Part shown: positions 25,269 to 34,059 of the stretch, one piece after another | How the letters are laid out: every line of letters begins with the position of its first letter | How positions within the stretch are numbered: the stretch's first letter is position 1 | Source: Szabonella sp046295215 | GTDB taxonomy: Bacteria > Pseudomonadota > Alphaproteobacteria > Rhodobacterales > Rhodobacteraceae | Assembly: GCA_046295215.1 (NCBI GenBank) | Contig: JBKBNP010000001.1 | Span: 62,001 to 126,000 of the forward strand | Reading direction: 5' to 3' | DNA length: 64,000 bases | Program-made: the position numbers and the translations under genes | The notes under the pieces: model-generated | Told to the model about the DNA's origin: nothing | Databases searched by the model: none | Seen by the model: the letters and a program-made list of their open reading frames with translations, nothing else

Positions 25269-26333
25269 ATGACCGACCATGCCGCCATTCTGAGCCTGCC
25301 GCGCCGCATCGGTTTTCGGATCGGGGTTGCGGGCATTGCGGCAGCCATTCTGGTGCTGTCGGTCGTGGTGGCGGTGTCGGTGGGCGCGGTGGCGATCCCG
25401 CTGGCAACCGTCTGGGGCGTGGCGCTGGACCGGGCGCTGCCCGGCCTCGTGACCCCGGACTGGGGGGCGGGGCGGGCGGCAATCATCTGGGAAATCCGCT
25501 TTCCCCGCGTGATTCTGGCCGGATTGGTGGGGGCGGGGCTCGGCCTTGTGGGGGCTGCCTTGCAGGCGGTGACGCGCAATCCGCTGGCGGATCCGCATCT
25601 CTTGGGCATTTCCTCGGGCGGGGCCTTTGGCGCGATTGCGGCGCTGTTGCATACCGGGTTGTTTCTGGGCCTGCTGACCGTGCCGCTGATGGCCTTTGGC
25701 GGCGCGCTTGGCGCGACGGTTCTGGTGCTGGGGGTTGCGCGGATGGCGGGGGCGACCAGTGCCGACCGGCTGATCCTCGCGGGGGTTGCGGTGAGCTTTG
25801 TCATCATGGCCTGTGCCAATATCCTGATTTTCCTTGGCGATCCCAAGGCCACGCATACGGTGGTGTTCTGGATGCTGGGCGGGCTCGGCCTTGCGCAATG
25901 GACCCACCTTCTGTGGCCGCTGACGGTGCTGATGCCTTGCGGGCTCTGGCTCTGGTCGCAGGCGGGGCGGCTCAATGCGATGAGCCTCGGGGATGAGACA
26001 GCGGCCAGTCTGGGCATCGAGGTGGGGCGGTTCCGGTTGGCGGTCTTTGTCGCTGCTGCCCTGATTACCGGGGTGATGGTGGCGTTTTCCGGGCTGATCG
26101 GCTTTGTCGGGCTGATGATGCCGCATCTGGTGCGGCTGGTGCTGGGGGGCGACAATGCGCGCGTGCTGCCCGCCTCGGCCTTTGCGGGGGCGGTGTTCCT
26201 GATCTGGGCGGATGCGGGCGCGCGCGTTGTGATGGCCCCCGAGGATATGCCGATCGGCATTGTTACCGGCCTTGTCGGGGGCGTTTTCTTCATCTGGATG
26301 ATGTCGCGGCGCGGCGTCATCCGTCCGGGTTGA
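25269..26333 (+). CDS. ABC transporter permease, FecCD/BtuC family
   Basis: A 354-aa inner-membrane protein with about ten hydrophobic segments and the family motifs RFPRVILAGLVGAGLGLVGA, TRNPLADPHLLGISSGGA and GLIGFVGLMMPHLVRLV. It forms the channel of the riboswitch-controlled importer. ATG 25269 lies four bases after the second binding protein. It ends the operon; no TonB-dependent receptor or CobW-type gene follows. Confidence 0.92.
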   Translation: MTDHAAILSLPRRIGFRIGVAGIAAAILVLSVVVAVSVGAVAIPLATVWGVALDRALPGLVTPDWGAGRAAIIWEIRFPRVILAGLVGAGLGLVGAALQAVTRNPLADPHLLGISSGGAFGAIAALLHTGLFLGLLTVPLMAFGGALGATVLVLGVARMAGATSADRLILAGVAVSFVIMACANILIFLGDPKATHTVVFWMLGGLGLAQWTHLLWPLTVLMPCGLWLWSQAGRLNAMSLGDETAASLGIEVGRFRLAVFVAAALITGVMVAFSGLIGFVGLMMPHLVRLVLGGDNARVLPASAFAGAVFLIWADAGARVVMAPEDMPIGIVTGLVGGVFFIWMMSRRGVIRPG

Positions 26334-26520
26334 GCCCTGTTCGCAAGTTCCTCGGTATCGACACGGTTCTGCCCGAATTGACAGAAATCCAGCGAATTTG
26401 CGCCTTCTTTGTCCTTTAGCGAAACGGGAAGCTTTGCTGCCGATCCTGTTCCGGGGCCGGTGTAAGGCTTCTGGTCGGGGAACGAGGCAGCAATGGTGAT
26501 GAATGGTGATGTGTCCGGCT

Positions 26521-26539
26521 GTCAGGCTGTTTGCCTGAC
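26521..26539. promoter_or_regulatory. Hairpin in the RTX gene leader
   Basis: GTCAGGC-TGTTT-GCCTGAC is a perfect 7-bp stem with a 5-nt loop and further GGC/GCC pairing outside. It lies 60 bp before the RTX start with no T tract. The rest of the 266-bp gap shows only a short direct repeat (AATGGTGATG, 26492-26512). Confidence 0.4.
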
Positions 26540-26599
26540 GGCCAGTGTTGTTTGCGCAGGGCGCAGGGCCACTCTGGCCGCGCTGCGGGGGGCCTGAGC

Positions 26600-28996
26600 A
26601 TGCCCACCACTTTCAGCCTGTTCTACCTTGGTGTCGGCCCCTTCATCGACACGGTCGAAGGCAACAATATTTCGGAAAATCATGCGGCCCTGCAGACGCT
26701 GACCTTTGGCAGTGCCGTGAATCCGCTGGCCGCCAATGTCCAGACGCTGAGCCCGATCAACTTCGCGGGCGGCGATGCGACAAGCTATGACGCCAACAAT
26801 GCTGTGACGAACGACACGTTTTCAATCAATGGCGGGCCGGCGCAGATCTTTGATGTCGCGATGCTCTATAGCAGCACGACGGTGCGCTATACGGACGGAA
26901 CCACCGCCACCATCGACGCACTCATCATGCAGGATACGGCGGGCAACCTCTATCTGCTGCCACCCACGAGCGGCCCCAACGCCTATTCCAATGCGCTGGA
27001 GGCCAAGCCGATCCAGTCTGTCACACTTGGGACGGCGGTGCCTTCGGGCGGGAACCAAGTCTATGGGATGACGGCCAACCGCTATCAGATGACGCTGCGG
27101 GACAATGTGGTCGAGGGGACCGCGGGCAATGATGTCATCAACAGCGCCTACACCGGCGACCCCAACCGCGACAGGGTCGACAATAGCGATGCGTTCGACG
27201 GCAGCAACAATGACGTGATCTATGCCTATGGTGGCAATGATTCCGTTTCCGCCGGTCTTGGCAATGACACCGTATTCGGCGGCGACGGGGCCGATACGAT
27301 CAACGGCGAAGACGGCAATGATGTGCTGCACGGGGATGCGGGTGCGGATCAGCTTTATGGCGGTGCCGGGGCCGATCTGCTCTATGGCGGCGATGGCAAC
27401 GATCTGGCCTTTGGTGGGGTTGGCAGTGACACGATTTTTGGCGGTCTGGGGGCGGATACGCTTCATGGGGACGATGGCAACGATGTCCTGCATGGGGACG
27501 CGGGCAACGATGTGCTCTACGGCGCCGCCGGGGCGGATTCGCTGGAAGGCGGCGACGGGAATGATTCGCTCTATGGCGGTGACGGGGCCGACACGCTGTT
27601 CGGCGGCACCGGCAACGACCTTCTGGATGGCGGGGCGGGGGCGGACCTTCTGTTCGGCGGCGATGGCAATGACACGCTTATGGGCGGCAATGACTACAGC
27701 ACGGCCGATACGCTGTATGGCGGGGCGGGAAATGACTTCCTCGATCCGGGTCAGAGCAGCGCGGGCCTCGTCTATGGCGGCGATGGTGCCGACACGATCA
27801 TGGCGGCGAGCGACCATCTGTCGACAACGGTGTTCGGGGGTGAGGGCGGCGACGACCGCGACCTGCTGACCTTCAACAATTTCGGTGTCCAGCAATCCGG
27901 TGCCAGCATCACCTTTACCGGTGACGAGGCGGGCACGGCGCTTTTCGGCACCAACACCATCGCCTTCTCCGAGATCGAGGAGATCGAGGGGTCGAACTAT
28001 GCCGATACGATCGACGCCTCGGCCGACAGTTCGGGCATGTGGTTCGACCTGCGCGGCGGCGACGACTATCTGATCGCGGGATCGGGCGATGACACCGTCT
28101 ATGGCGGTGCCGGTGACGACACGCTGGAGGGTGGCACCGGGGCGGATGAGCTTTATGGCGGGGAAGGCAATGACCGGATCATCGTCTCCCATGGCGATAC
28201 CGCCGAGGGGGGCGCCGGGGATGACCTCTTCATCCTTGAGGATCTGGGTGAGACGCCGCGCGAAATCTATATCTATGGCGGTTCCGATGGTGAATCGGGC
28301 GGCGATACGCTGGACCTCCGGCAACTGGCAGACCGGTCCACGCTGAACGCAACCGATGACGGGACGGGCAGCTATTCGGGGTCGGTCACGCTCAAGGACG
28401 GGTCGGTCGTCTATTTCGAGGATATCGAGCATATCATCTGTTTCCGCGCCGGAACCCGCATCGCGACCCCGCGCGGCCAGGTTCCGGTAGAGGCGCTGCG
28501 CCCCGGTGATGCGGTGCTGACGCGCGATCATGGGCCACAGAAGGTGCGCTGGACCGAGGCGCGGACGGTGCCGGGCGAGGGACATTTCGCGCCGGTGCGG
28601 ATCGGCGCGCGGGTTCTGCCGGGGCTCGAGCGCGATCTGGTTGTCTCGCCCCAGCACCGGCTGCTGTTCGAGGGCTATCGCGCGGAACTTCTGTTCGGAC
28701 AGTCGGAGGTTCTGGTGACGGCGGCGCATCTGGTCGACGGGCGCGCGGTGCTGCGCGACCCGGTGGCGGAAGTGACCTATGTGCATTTCCTGCTGGACCG
28801 GCACGAGATCGTCTTTGCCGAAGGGGCGGCGACGGAAAGCTTCCATCCCGGCACGCAGGGGTTCGACGCACTGGCCGACCCGGCGCGGGAAGAGCTGTTC
28901 GCGATCTTCCCGGGACTGCGCGCGGATCTGTCGGTCTATGGCCCTGCCGCGCGGCGCTGTCTGCGTCGCCATGAGGCGCTGCTGATGCTGTCGTGA
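26600..28996 (+). CDS. RTX calcium-binding protein with C-terminal Hint domain
   Basis: A 798-aa probable type I secreted protein. Residues 1-170 form a unique N-domain. From about 173 to 385, and again near 500-560, runs of GGxGxDxLx nonapeptides form calcium beta-rolls. From C614 (CFRAGTRIATPRG) to the end is a Hint_2 domain (VEALRPGDAVLT, LVVSPQHRLLFEG), the hedgehog/intein fold able to self-cleave at its cysteine. No Sec signal is present. ATG 26600 is chosen because conserved sequence starts at MPTTFSLFY. No type I exporter genes are adjacent. Surface or biofilm roles are inference. Confidence 0.9.
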   Translation: MPTTFSLFYLGVGPFIDTVEGNNISENHAALQTLTFGSAVNPLAANVQTLSPINFAGGDATSYDANNAVTNDTFSINGGPAQIFDVAMLYSSTTVRYTDGTTATIDALIMQDTAGNLYLLPPTSGPNAYSNALEAKPIQSVTLGTAVPSGGNQVYGMTANRYQMTLRDNVVEGTAGNDVINSAYTGDPNRDRVDNSDAFDGSNNDVIYAYGGNDSVSAGLGNDTVFGGDGADTINGEDGNDVLHGDAGADQLYGGAGADLLYGGDGNDLAFGGVGSDTIFGGLGADTLHGDDGNDVLHGDAGNDVLYGAAGADSLEGGDGNDSLYGGDGADTLFGGTGNDLLDGGAGADLLFGGDGNDTLMGGNDYSTADTLYGGAGNDFLDPGQSSAGLVYGGDGADTIMAASDHLSTTVFGGEGGDDRDLLTFNNFGVQQSGASITFTGDEAGTALFGTNTIAFSEIEEIEGSNYADTIDASADSSGMWFDLRGGDDYLIAGSGDDTVYGGAGDDTLEGGTGADELYGGEGNDRIIVSHGDTAEGGAGDDLFILEDLGETPREIYIYGGSDGESGGDTLDLRQLADRSTLNATDDGTGSYSGSVTLKDGSVVYFEDIEHIICFRAGTRIATPRGQVPVEALRPGDAVLTRDHGPQKVRWTEARTVPGEGHFAPVRIGARVLPGLERDLVVSPQHRLLFEGYRAELLFGQSEVLVTAAHLVDGRAVLRDPVAEVTYVHFLLDRHEIVFAEGAATESFHPGTQGFDALADPAREELFAIFPGLRADLSVYGPAARRCLRRHEALLMLS

Positions 28997-29090
28997 CAGC
29001 GGATAAGGGCTGGCGGGTGGAAAACGCCTCGCGCAGTCTGGCGCTGCGGCGACTCGGGTGTCCGGGGATGCGCCGCTGCGGGGAGGTGCC

Positions 29091-30080
29091 ATGGCGGATC
29101 GGATCAGGGTGGCGGTCAACGGGTTTGGCCGGATCGGGCGGACAGTGCTGCGGGCCTGGGCGCGTGGCGGCTGGCCCGGGGTGGAGATCGTTGCGGTCAA
29201 CGACATCGCCAGCGCGGAGGATTGCGCCTATCTTTTTGAATATGACAGCGTTTTCGGGCGTTGGCCGGGGCGTGTGGCACTGGAGCCCGGTGCGTTGGTG
29301 GTGGACGGGAAACGGCTGCGCCTGACCCGGGAGGCGGATCTGTCGCGGCTGGATCTGGGCGGGGTCGATCTGGTGATGGAATGCACCGGACGGGCCGACA
29401 GCGCGCCGGTCGCGCGGCGCGGGATTGTCGCAGGGGCGCGGCGGGTGCTGATTTCAGGACCGTCGGAGGCGGCGGAGTTCACGGTGGTTCTGGGCGCGAA
29501 TGATGAGGGCCTCGCACCGGGGATGGAGGTGATTTCCAACGCCTCCTGCACCACCAATGCGCTGGCCCCGCTGGTGCGGGTGCTGGACCGGGCCTTCGGG
29601 GTGACAACGGGGTGGATGACCACGATCCATTGCTATACCGGCAGCCAGCCCACGGTGGACGCACCGCGCGGCGACCCGGCGCGGAGCCGGGCGGCGGCGC
29701 TGTCGATGGTGCCCACGACGACCAGTGCGAGCCGCCTCCTGGACCGGGTGCTTCCGGATCTGGCGGGGCGGGTGTCGGGGGCGGCGGTGCGCGTGCCGGT
29801 GGCGAGTGTTTCGGCGGTGGATCTGACCTTTGTGCCGGGCGGCGCGGTGACGGTGGCGGAGGTCAATGCCGCGCTGGTGGCGGCGGGCGGGGTGATCGGG
29901 GTGACGGACCGCCCGCTGGTCAGCTCGGACCTGCGGGCGCGGGATGAAAGCGTGGTGATGGCGCTGCCGGAAACCGCAGTGACCGGCGGGGGGCTTGTGC
30001 GGGTCTTTGGCTGGTATGACAATGAATGGGGATTTTCCTGCCGCATGCTGGATGTTGCGGAAAGGATCGGGAGGATGTGA
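29091..30080 (+). CDS. gap: Type I glyceraldehyde-3-phosphate dehydrogenase
   Basis: It oxidises glyceraldehyde-3-phosphate to 1,3-bisphosphoglycerate with NAD(P) in glycolysis, or runs in reverse in the Calvin cycle. The 329-aa protein has VNGFGRIGR, catalytic C153 in SNASCTTNALAP, H180 in TIHCYTGSQ and WYDNEWGFSCRM. ATG 29091 follows GGGGAGGTGCC. The stop shares an A with the ATG of the kinase gene. No cbb genes are nearby, so the pathway is not fixed by context; a divergent paralogue is possible because several loops are short. Confidence 0.93.
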   Translation: MADRIRVAVNGFGRIGRTVLRAWARGGWPGVEIVAVNDIASAEDCAYLFEYDSVFGRWPGRVALEPGALVVDGKRLRLTREADLSRLDLGGVDLVMECTGRADSAPVARRGIVAGARRVLISGPSEAAEFTVVLGANDEGLAPGMEVISNASCTTNALAPLVRVLDRAFGVTTGWMTTIHCYTGSQPTVDAPRGDPARSRAAALSMVPTTTSASRLLDRVLPDLAGRVSGAAVRVPVASVSAVDLTFVPGGAVTVAEVNAALVAAGGVIGVTDRPLVSSDLRARDESVVMALPETAVTGGGLVRVFGWYDNEWGFSCRMLDVAERIGRM

Positions 30081-30688
30081 TGGAGATTTCGGAACTTGCG
30101 GCGGAATTGCGGGCAAGGTCTGCGGGACGGGATCGGCTGATGGTCGCGGTGGCGGGTCCGCCGGCGGCGGGCAAGTCGACCGTGGCCGAGGCGCTGGCGG
30201 CGGCGATCGGGGCGGCGGCGCTGGTGGTGCCGATGGACGGGTTCCACCTGGACAATGCGGTGCTGGAGGCGCGGGGGCTGCTGGCGCGCAAGGGGGCGCC
30301 GGAAACCTTTGACGCGGCGGGCTTCGTCGCGCTGATCGGCCGGTTGCGGCAAGAGGCCGAGGTGGTGATCCCGGCCTTCGACCGCAGCCGCGATATTGCG
30401 ATTGCCGGGGCCTCGGTGGTGGAGGCAGCCCATCGCATCCTGATCGTCGAGGGCAATTACCTGCTTCTGAACCGCGCGCCCTGGGACGGGTTGGCGGCGC
30501 TGTGGGATGTCACGGTCTGGCTGGAGGTGCCGATCGGGGAACTTGAGGCGCGGTCGGTGGCACGCTGGCTGAGCTACGGGATGGAGGAGCCTGCGGCACA
30601 GGCGCGGGCCCGGGGCAATGACATGGCCAATGCGCGGGCGGTGATCGAGGGGTCGCGCGCGGCGGATGTGGTGATCGCGAATTTCTGA
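30080..30688 (+). CDS. P-loop nucleoside/sugar kinase (uridine kinase/pantothenate kinase-like)
   Basis: A 202-aa protein with Walker A AGPPAAGKSTVAE, the VPMDGFHLDNAVL substrate loop, PAFDRSRDIA and VEGNYLLL. This set is shared by uridine kinase-like proteins, some annotated as fructose or nucleoside kinases (YggC/FrcK type). The substrate is unproven. Overlap with gap (TGATG) suggests a carbohydrate kinase role. Confidence 0.8.
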   Translation: MEISELAAELRARSAGRDRLMVAVAGPPAAGKSTVAEALAAAIGAAALVVPMDGFHLDNAVLEARGLLARKGAPETFDAAGFVALIGRLRQEAEVVIPAFDRSRDIAIAGASVVEAAHRILIVEGNYLLLNRAPWDGLAALWDVTVWLEVPIGELEARSVARWLSYGMEEPAAQARARGNDMANARAVIEGSRAADVVIANF

Positions 30689-30710
30689 GATGCCCTTTGC
30701 GGGCGCCGGA

Positions 30711-30761
30711 GCGGGGGTTTTGCACCCCCGCACCCCCGCAGGATATTTTTGGACAGAAAAA
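30711..30761 (+). repeat. Dispersed intergenic hairpin module
   Basis: The hairpin GCGGGGGT-TTTGC-ACCCCCGC (30711-30731) is followed by CACCCCCGCAGGATATTTTT and GGACAGAAAAA. Confidence 0.7.
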
Positions 30762-30786
30762 GGGGGGCGCGGGTTTTGCGCCCCCC
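30762..30786. terminator. Terminator between convergent genes
   Basis: A perfect 9-bp stem GGGGGGCGC/GCGCCCCCC with a 7-nt loop is followed by TTGGTTTTC. It lies between the kinase gene and the permease gene, which face each other. Confidence 0.75.
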
Positions 30787-30793
30787 TTGGTTT

Positions 30794-32152
30794 TCAGTCG
30801 CCGAGATCCTCGGGCAAAGCGAGGTTGAGCCCGATGGCGATGGCGGCGGCGGGCAGGAGGCCCGATGTCAGCAGGATCTGCGCGGTGGGGCCGACATGCT
30901 GGAGTGCCGAGGGTTCGAGTTGCAGCCCGAGGCTGACCGAGAGGGCGGTGGCAAAGATCACCATGTTGCGGCGGTTCCATTTCACATCCGACAGCATGTT
31001 GACGCCCGAGGCGCAGACCATGCCGAACATCACGATGACGCCGCCGCCCAGCACATTGATCGGCACGGTGTTGATGGCGGCGCCCACCTTGGGGATGAAG
31101 CCGCAGAGGATGAGGAAGATCGCGCCGATGGTGACGACATGGCGGCTCATCAGCCCGGTCATGGCGACGAGGCCGACGTTTTGCGAAAAGGAGGTGTTGG
31201 GCAGGCCGCCGAAAATGCCGGCTATCCCTGAGCCGACACCATCGGCAAAGGTGGCGCCCGAGATTTCGCGGTCGGTCGCCTCGCGGCCCGCGCCGCCCTT
31301 GGCGATACCGGACACATCGCCCACGGTCTCGATGGCGGAAATGACCGCCATGAAGCACATGCCGATGATGACGGCGGCGTTGAACTCGATGCCCCAGCGG
31401 AAGGGTTGCGGGGCGGCGAAAACGGCGGCGCGGCCGATATTGGCGAAACTGACCTGCCCCATGGCGAGCGCGACCAGATAGCCCGCGATGATGCCGATGA
31501 GGACGGCGGCGACGGCCATGAAACCGCGGGTGAAGAACTTGATCGCGAGGGTCACGAGGACAACGACAAGGGCGGGGGTCCACATGGCGAGCGAGCCGAA
31601 TTCGGGCGTGCCCATGCGGGGCACACCGCCTGCCGCATACTGGATGCCGACCTTGACCAGCGCGAGGCCGATCATCAGCACGATCAGCCCGGTGACGAGC
31701 GGCGGCAGCGCGTAGCGGATGCGGCCCACGATGAAGCCGAGGAAGAAATGGAAAACCCCGCCGATCATCACACCGGTCATCAGGCCCGCGAGCCCTGCGG
31801 TGCCGAGACCCGCGACGGCCGGAATCATGATCGGCACAAAGGCGAAGGAGGTGCCCTGCACGATGGGGAGCCGCGCGCCGACCGGGCCGATGCCGATGGT
31901 CTGAAACAGCGTGGCGATGCCGGCAAAGAGCATCGACATCTGGATCATGTAGGTCATGTCCGGAAAGCCCAGGGCCCCCTGATCGGAGCCGAAGCCGATG
32001 CCTGCGGCACCGCAGACGATGATCGCAGGCGTGACGTTGGAGACGAACATTGCCAGCACATGCTGGATGCCCAAGGGCACGGCGGAGGCGAGCGGGGGCA
32101 GGTAATCGGGGTCGCGCAGTTGCGCGGGCGTGCCGAGGGTGCTGTCGGCCAT
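30794..32152 (-). CDS. Xanthine/uric acid permease (NCS2 family)
   Basis: A 452-aa inner-membrane nucleobase transporter with about 14 hydrophobic segments. NCS2 motifs include GIQHVLAMFVSNVTPAIIVCGA, the LPIVQGTSFAFVPIMI region, GLPNTSFSQNVGLVAMTG and the NMLSDV stretch. Its place after allA and the allantoin genes points to xanthine, urate or allantoin import. ATG 32152 follows AAGGA at about 10 bases. It is the last gene of a minus-strand purine operon. Confidence 0.88.
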   Translation of the reverse strand: MADSTLGTPAQLRDPDYLPPLASAVPLGIQHVLAMFVSNVTPAIIVCGAAGIGFGSDQGALGFPDMTYMIQMSMLFAGIATLFQTIGIGPVGARLPIVQGTSFAFVPIMIPAVAGLGTAGLAGLMTGVMIGGVFHFFLGFIVGRIRYALPPLVTGLIVLMIGLALVKVGIQYAAGGVPRMGTPEFGSLAMWTPALVVVLVTLAIKFFTRGFMAVAAVLIGIIAGYLVALAMGQVSFANIGRAAVFAAPQPFRWGIEFNAAVIIGMCFMAVISAIETVGDVSGIAKGGAGREATDREISGATFADGVGSGIAGIFGGLPNTSFSQNVGLVAMTGLMSRHVVTIGAIFLILCGFIPKVGAAINTVPINVLGGGVIVMFGMVCASGVNMLSDVKWNRRNMVIFATALSVSLGLQLEPSALQHVGPTAQILLTSGLLPAAAIAIGLNLALPEDLGD

Positions 32153-32223
32153 GGGCGGTGGTTCCTTCACTGTTGGGGGCGGCGACCCCTCTGCCGGGGG
32201 TCTTTCGCGGGGGGATCGGGAGG

Positions 32224-32700
32224 TCAGGGGTGCCGGACCTCCCACGGGGTTTCAAAGCGGTGTTCGTCGAGGTTCGGTGTGGGGCCGATGCGGTCCAGCA
32301 CGGCGAAGAGACCGGGGGCGTGGAGCGGGGTCAGCACGCCGTGCCAGGTGCCGAGCGCAAGGTTGATGCCCTGCGCGCCATTGGTGAGGAAGGCGCGCGG
32401 GGGGGCGCCGGGGTGGTCGGCGACGATGACGAGGAAAGGATATTGCGTCATGGGGATGAATGCCTGGGAGCCGTCGGGATGACGCTCGATCAGGTCGAAG
32501 GAATAGGGAAGCGTGCGGGGCTCGGCCGAGAAGATCGAGACGCCGCCGCGCGCATCGCCGAAATCGAGCCGGGCGAGGTCATGGTGGCGCTGGCAGAGGC
32601 CCGCATTGATGAGCCGGTAGTCGGAGCCGGTTTCCAGCACCTCGCCGTAGGGGGCGAAGGCGGCGGCGGTGAGGGGGTGGGGGTGGAGGATGCGGGTCAT
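32224..32700 (-). CDS. allA: Ureidoglycolate lyase
   Basis: It splits ureidoglycolate into glyoxylate and urea, the last step of allantoin breakdown, delivering glyoxylate that the nearby bhc cycle could assimilate. The 158-aa cupin-like protein has the family order FAPYGEVLE, SIFSAEPRTLP, IERHPDGSQAFIPM, FLVIVA and GTWHGVLTPL. The start at 32700 matches the family. The gene is intact, but the sequence immediately upstream runs into a corrupted homopolymer and a scaffold gap. Confidence 0.92.
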   Translation of the reverse strand: MTRILHPHPLTAAAFAPYGEVLETGSDYRLINAGLCQRHHDLARLDFGDARGGVSIFSAEPRTLPYSFDLIERHPDGSQAFIPMTQYPFLVIVADHPGAPPRAFLTNGAQGINLALGTWHGVLTPLHAPGLFAVLDRIGPTPNLDEHRFETPWEVRHP

Positions 32701-32732
32701 TTCTGGTGTCCGGACTTCGGGCTGTGGCGGAG

Positions 32733-32786
<54 letters not shown>

Positions 32787-32803
32787 GGGTGGGGGGGGGT
32801 GAG

Positions 32804-32813
32804 NNNNNNNNNN
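32804..32813. other. Scaffold gap (10 Ns)
   Basis: Ten Ns between a poly-G contig end and a degraded duplicate of the allA start region. It is the same artefact pattern as at 20713. Confidence 0.92.
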
Positions 32814-32907
32814 CCTCGCGGTTGGGGGGTATGGGGGGGGGGGTGTGGGGGTGGGGGTGGAGGTTGCGGGTCTTTTGTGGTGTCCGGAGTTGGGGCTGTG
32901 GCGGTGG

Positions 32908-32962
32908 GGGGGGCTGTCTGCCCCCCGCGCCCCCCGAGGATATTTTCAAACAGGAGAAGGGG
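32908..32962 (+). repeat. Dispersed intergenic hairpin module
   Basis: The hairpin GGGGGGC-TGTCT-GCCCCCC is followed by CCCCCGAGGATATTTTCAA and ACAGGAGAAGG. The TGTCT loop is the reverse complement of the AGACA loop in the argD-argF copy. Confidence 0.65.
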
Positions 32963-33216
32963 GAGGGCGGAGAGGGTGGTGAGGTGGGGCGGGAGGGTGG
33001 TGAGGCGGGGCGGAATGCGGGAGCGGACGGGCGTGTGAGCTGGAGCGGGGGAGGGTGTGGCGAACAGAGGGAGGCGGAGGGCGGGAGCGAGTGGCGCGCG
33101 AGGCGAGGCGGGAGAAATGTGAGACGGTACGCGCGGTGTGTGACGTGGGTCGGGAGAGCTTCTGGCAAGGGCGGGCGGCGGGACGGTTCGGGGGGGGAGG
33201 GGCGGTCCGGACCGGG

Positions 33217-34059
33217 TCAGCGTGAGGGGCCGAAAGCGCCGGGGCCGCGCAGTTTCGCGTGACGGTTCACATCCTTGTAGAGCAGATAGCGGAAGGGACC
33301 GGGGCCAGCGGCATAGCATGCCTGCGGGCAGAAGGCGCGCAGCCACATGAAATCGCCCGCCTCCACCTCCACCCAGTCGCGGTTGAGCTTGTAGACCGCC
33401 TTGCCTTCGAGAACGTAGAGACCGTGTTCCATGACATGGGTTTCCTCGAAGGGGATGAGGCCGCCCGGCTGGAAGGTGACGATGGTGACATGGGCATCGT
33501 GGCGCAGGTCGGCGGGATCGACGAAGCGGGTGGTGGCCCAGCGGCCTTCGGTGTCGGGCATCGGCGTGGGGGGGGTGTCGGATTCGTTGATGACGAGCGG
33601 CGGCGGCGGGGAGAGGCCGGGGGCGGGCTCGTAGAGTTTGCGCAGCCAGTGGAAGCGGGCGGGCGTTGCACCTTCGGCATGGAGCGTCCAGCGGCATCCC
33701 GGCGGGATATAGGCGAAGCTGCCCGCATCGACTTCCTGACCCGCGCCATCAATCGTCAGCGTGGCGAGACCGCCGGTGAAGAAGAGCCAATGTTCTGCGC
33801 TGGTTTCGGCATCGGGGCTGTCGGAGCCGCCGCCGGGGGCAACCTCCATCACATATTGGCTGAAGGTTTCGGCAAAGCCGGTCATGGGCCGGGCGATCAC
33901 CCAGAGGCGGGTTTTGGTCCAGCCCGGCAGGAAGCTGGTCACGATGTCCGAGAACACGCCGCGCGGAAGGAAGGCATAGGCCTCGGTGAACACCGCGCGC
34001 TGCGTCATCAGTTGCGTCTGGGGTGGCAGGCCGCCTTGGGGGGAGAAATAGGGGCTCAT
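33217..34059 (-). CDS. allE: (S)-ureidoglycine aminohydrolase
   Basis: It converts (S)-ureidoglycine to ureidoglycolate and ammonia, preceding the AllA step. The 280-aa bicupin has two cupin halves, with metal-binding candidates in PGCRWTLHAEGATPARFHW and LIPFEETHVMEHGLYVLEG. The ending WLRAFCPQACYAAGPGPFRYLLYKDVNRH is typical. ATG 34059 overlaps the stop of the puuE-uraD fusion (ATGA). An allantoate-degrading amidohydrolase is not seen between them. Confidence 0.9.
   Translation of the reverse strand: MSPYFSPQGGLPPQTQLMTQRAVFTEAYAFLPRGVFSDIVTSFLPGWTKTRLWVIARPMTGFAETFSQYVMEVAPGGGSDSPDAETSAEHWLFFTGGLATLTIDGAGQEVDAGSFAYIPPGCRWTLHAEGATPARFHWLRKLYEPAPGLSPPPPLVINESDTPPTPMPDTEGRWATTRFVDPADLRHDAHVTIVTFQPGGLIPFEETHVMEHGLYVLEGKAVYKLNRDWVEVEAGDFMWLRAFCPQACYAAGPGPFRYLLYKDVNRHAKLRGPGAFGPSR

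Noticed and set aside
27100..28200. Tandem DNA repeat in the RTX gene
   Set aside because: The repetition is the expected GGxGxD nonapeptide coding pattern, not a separate element.
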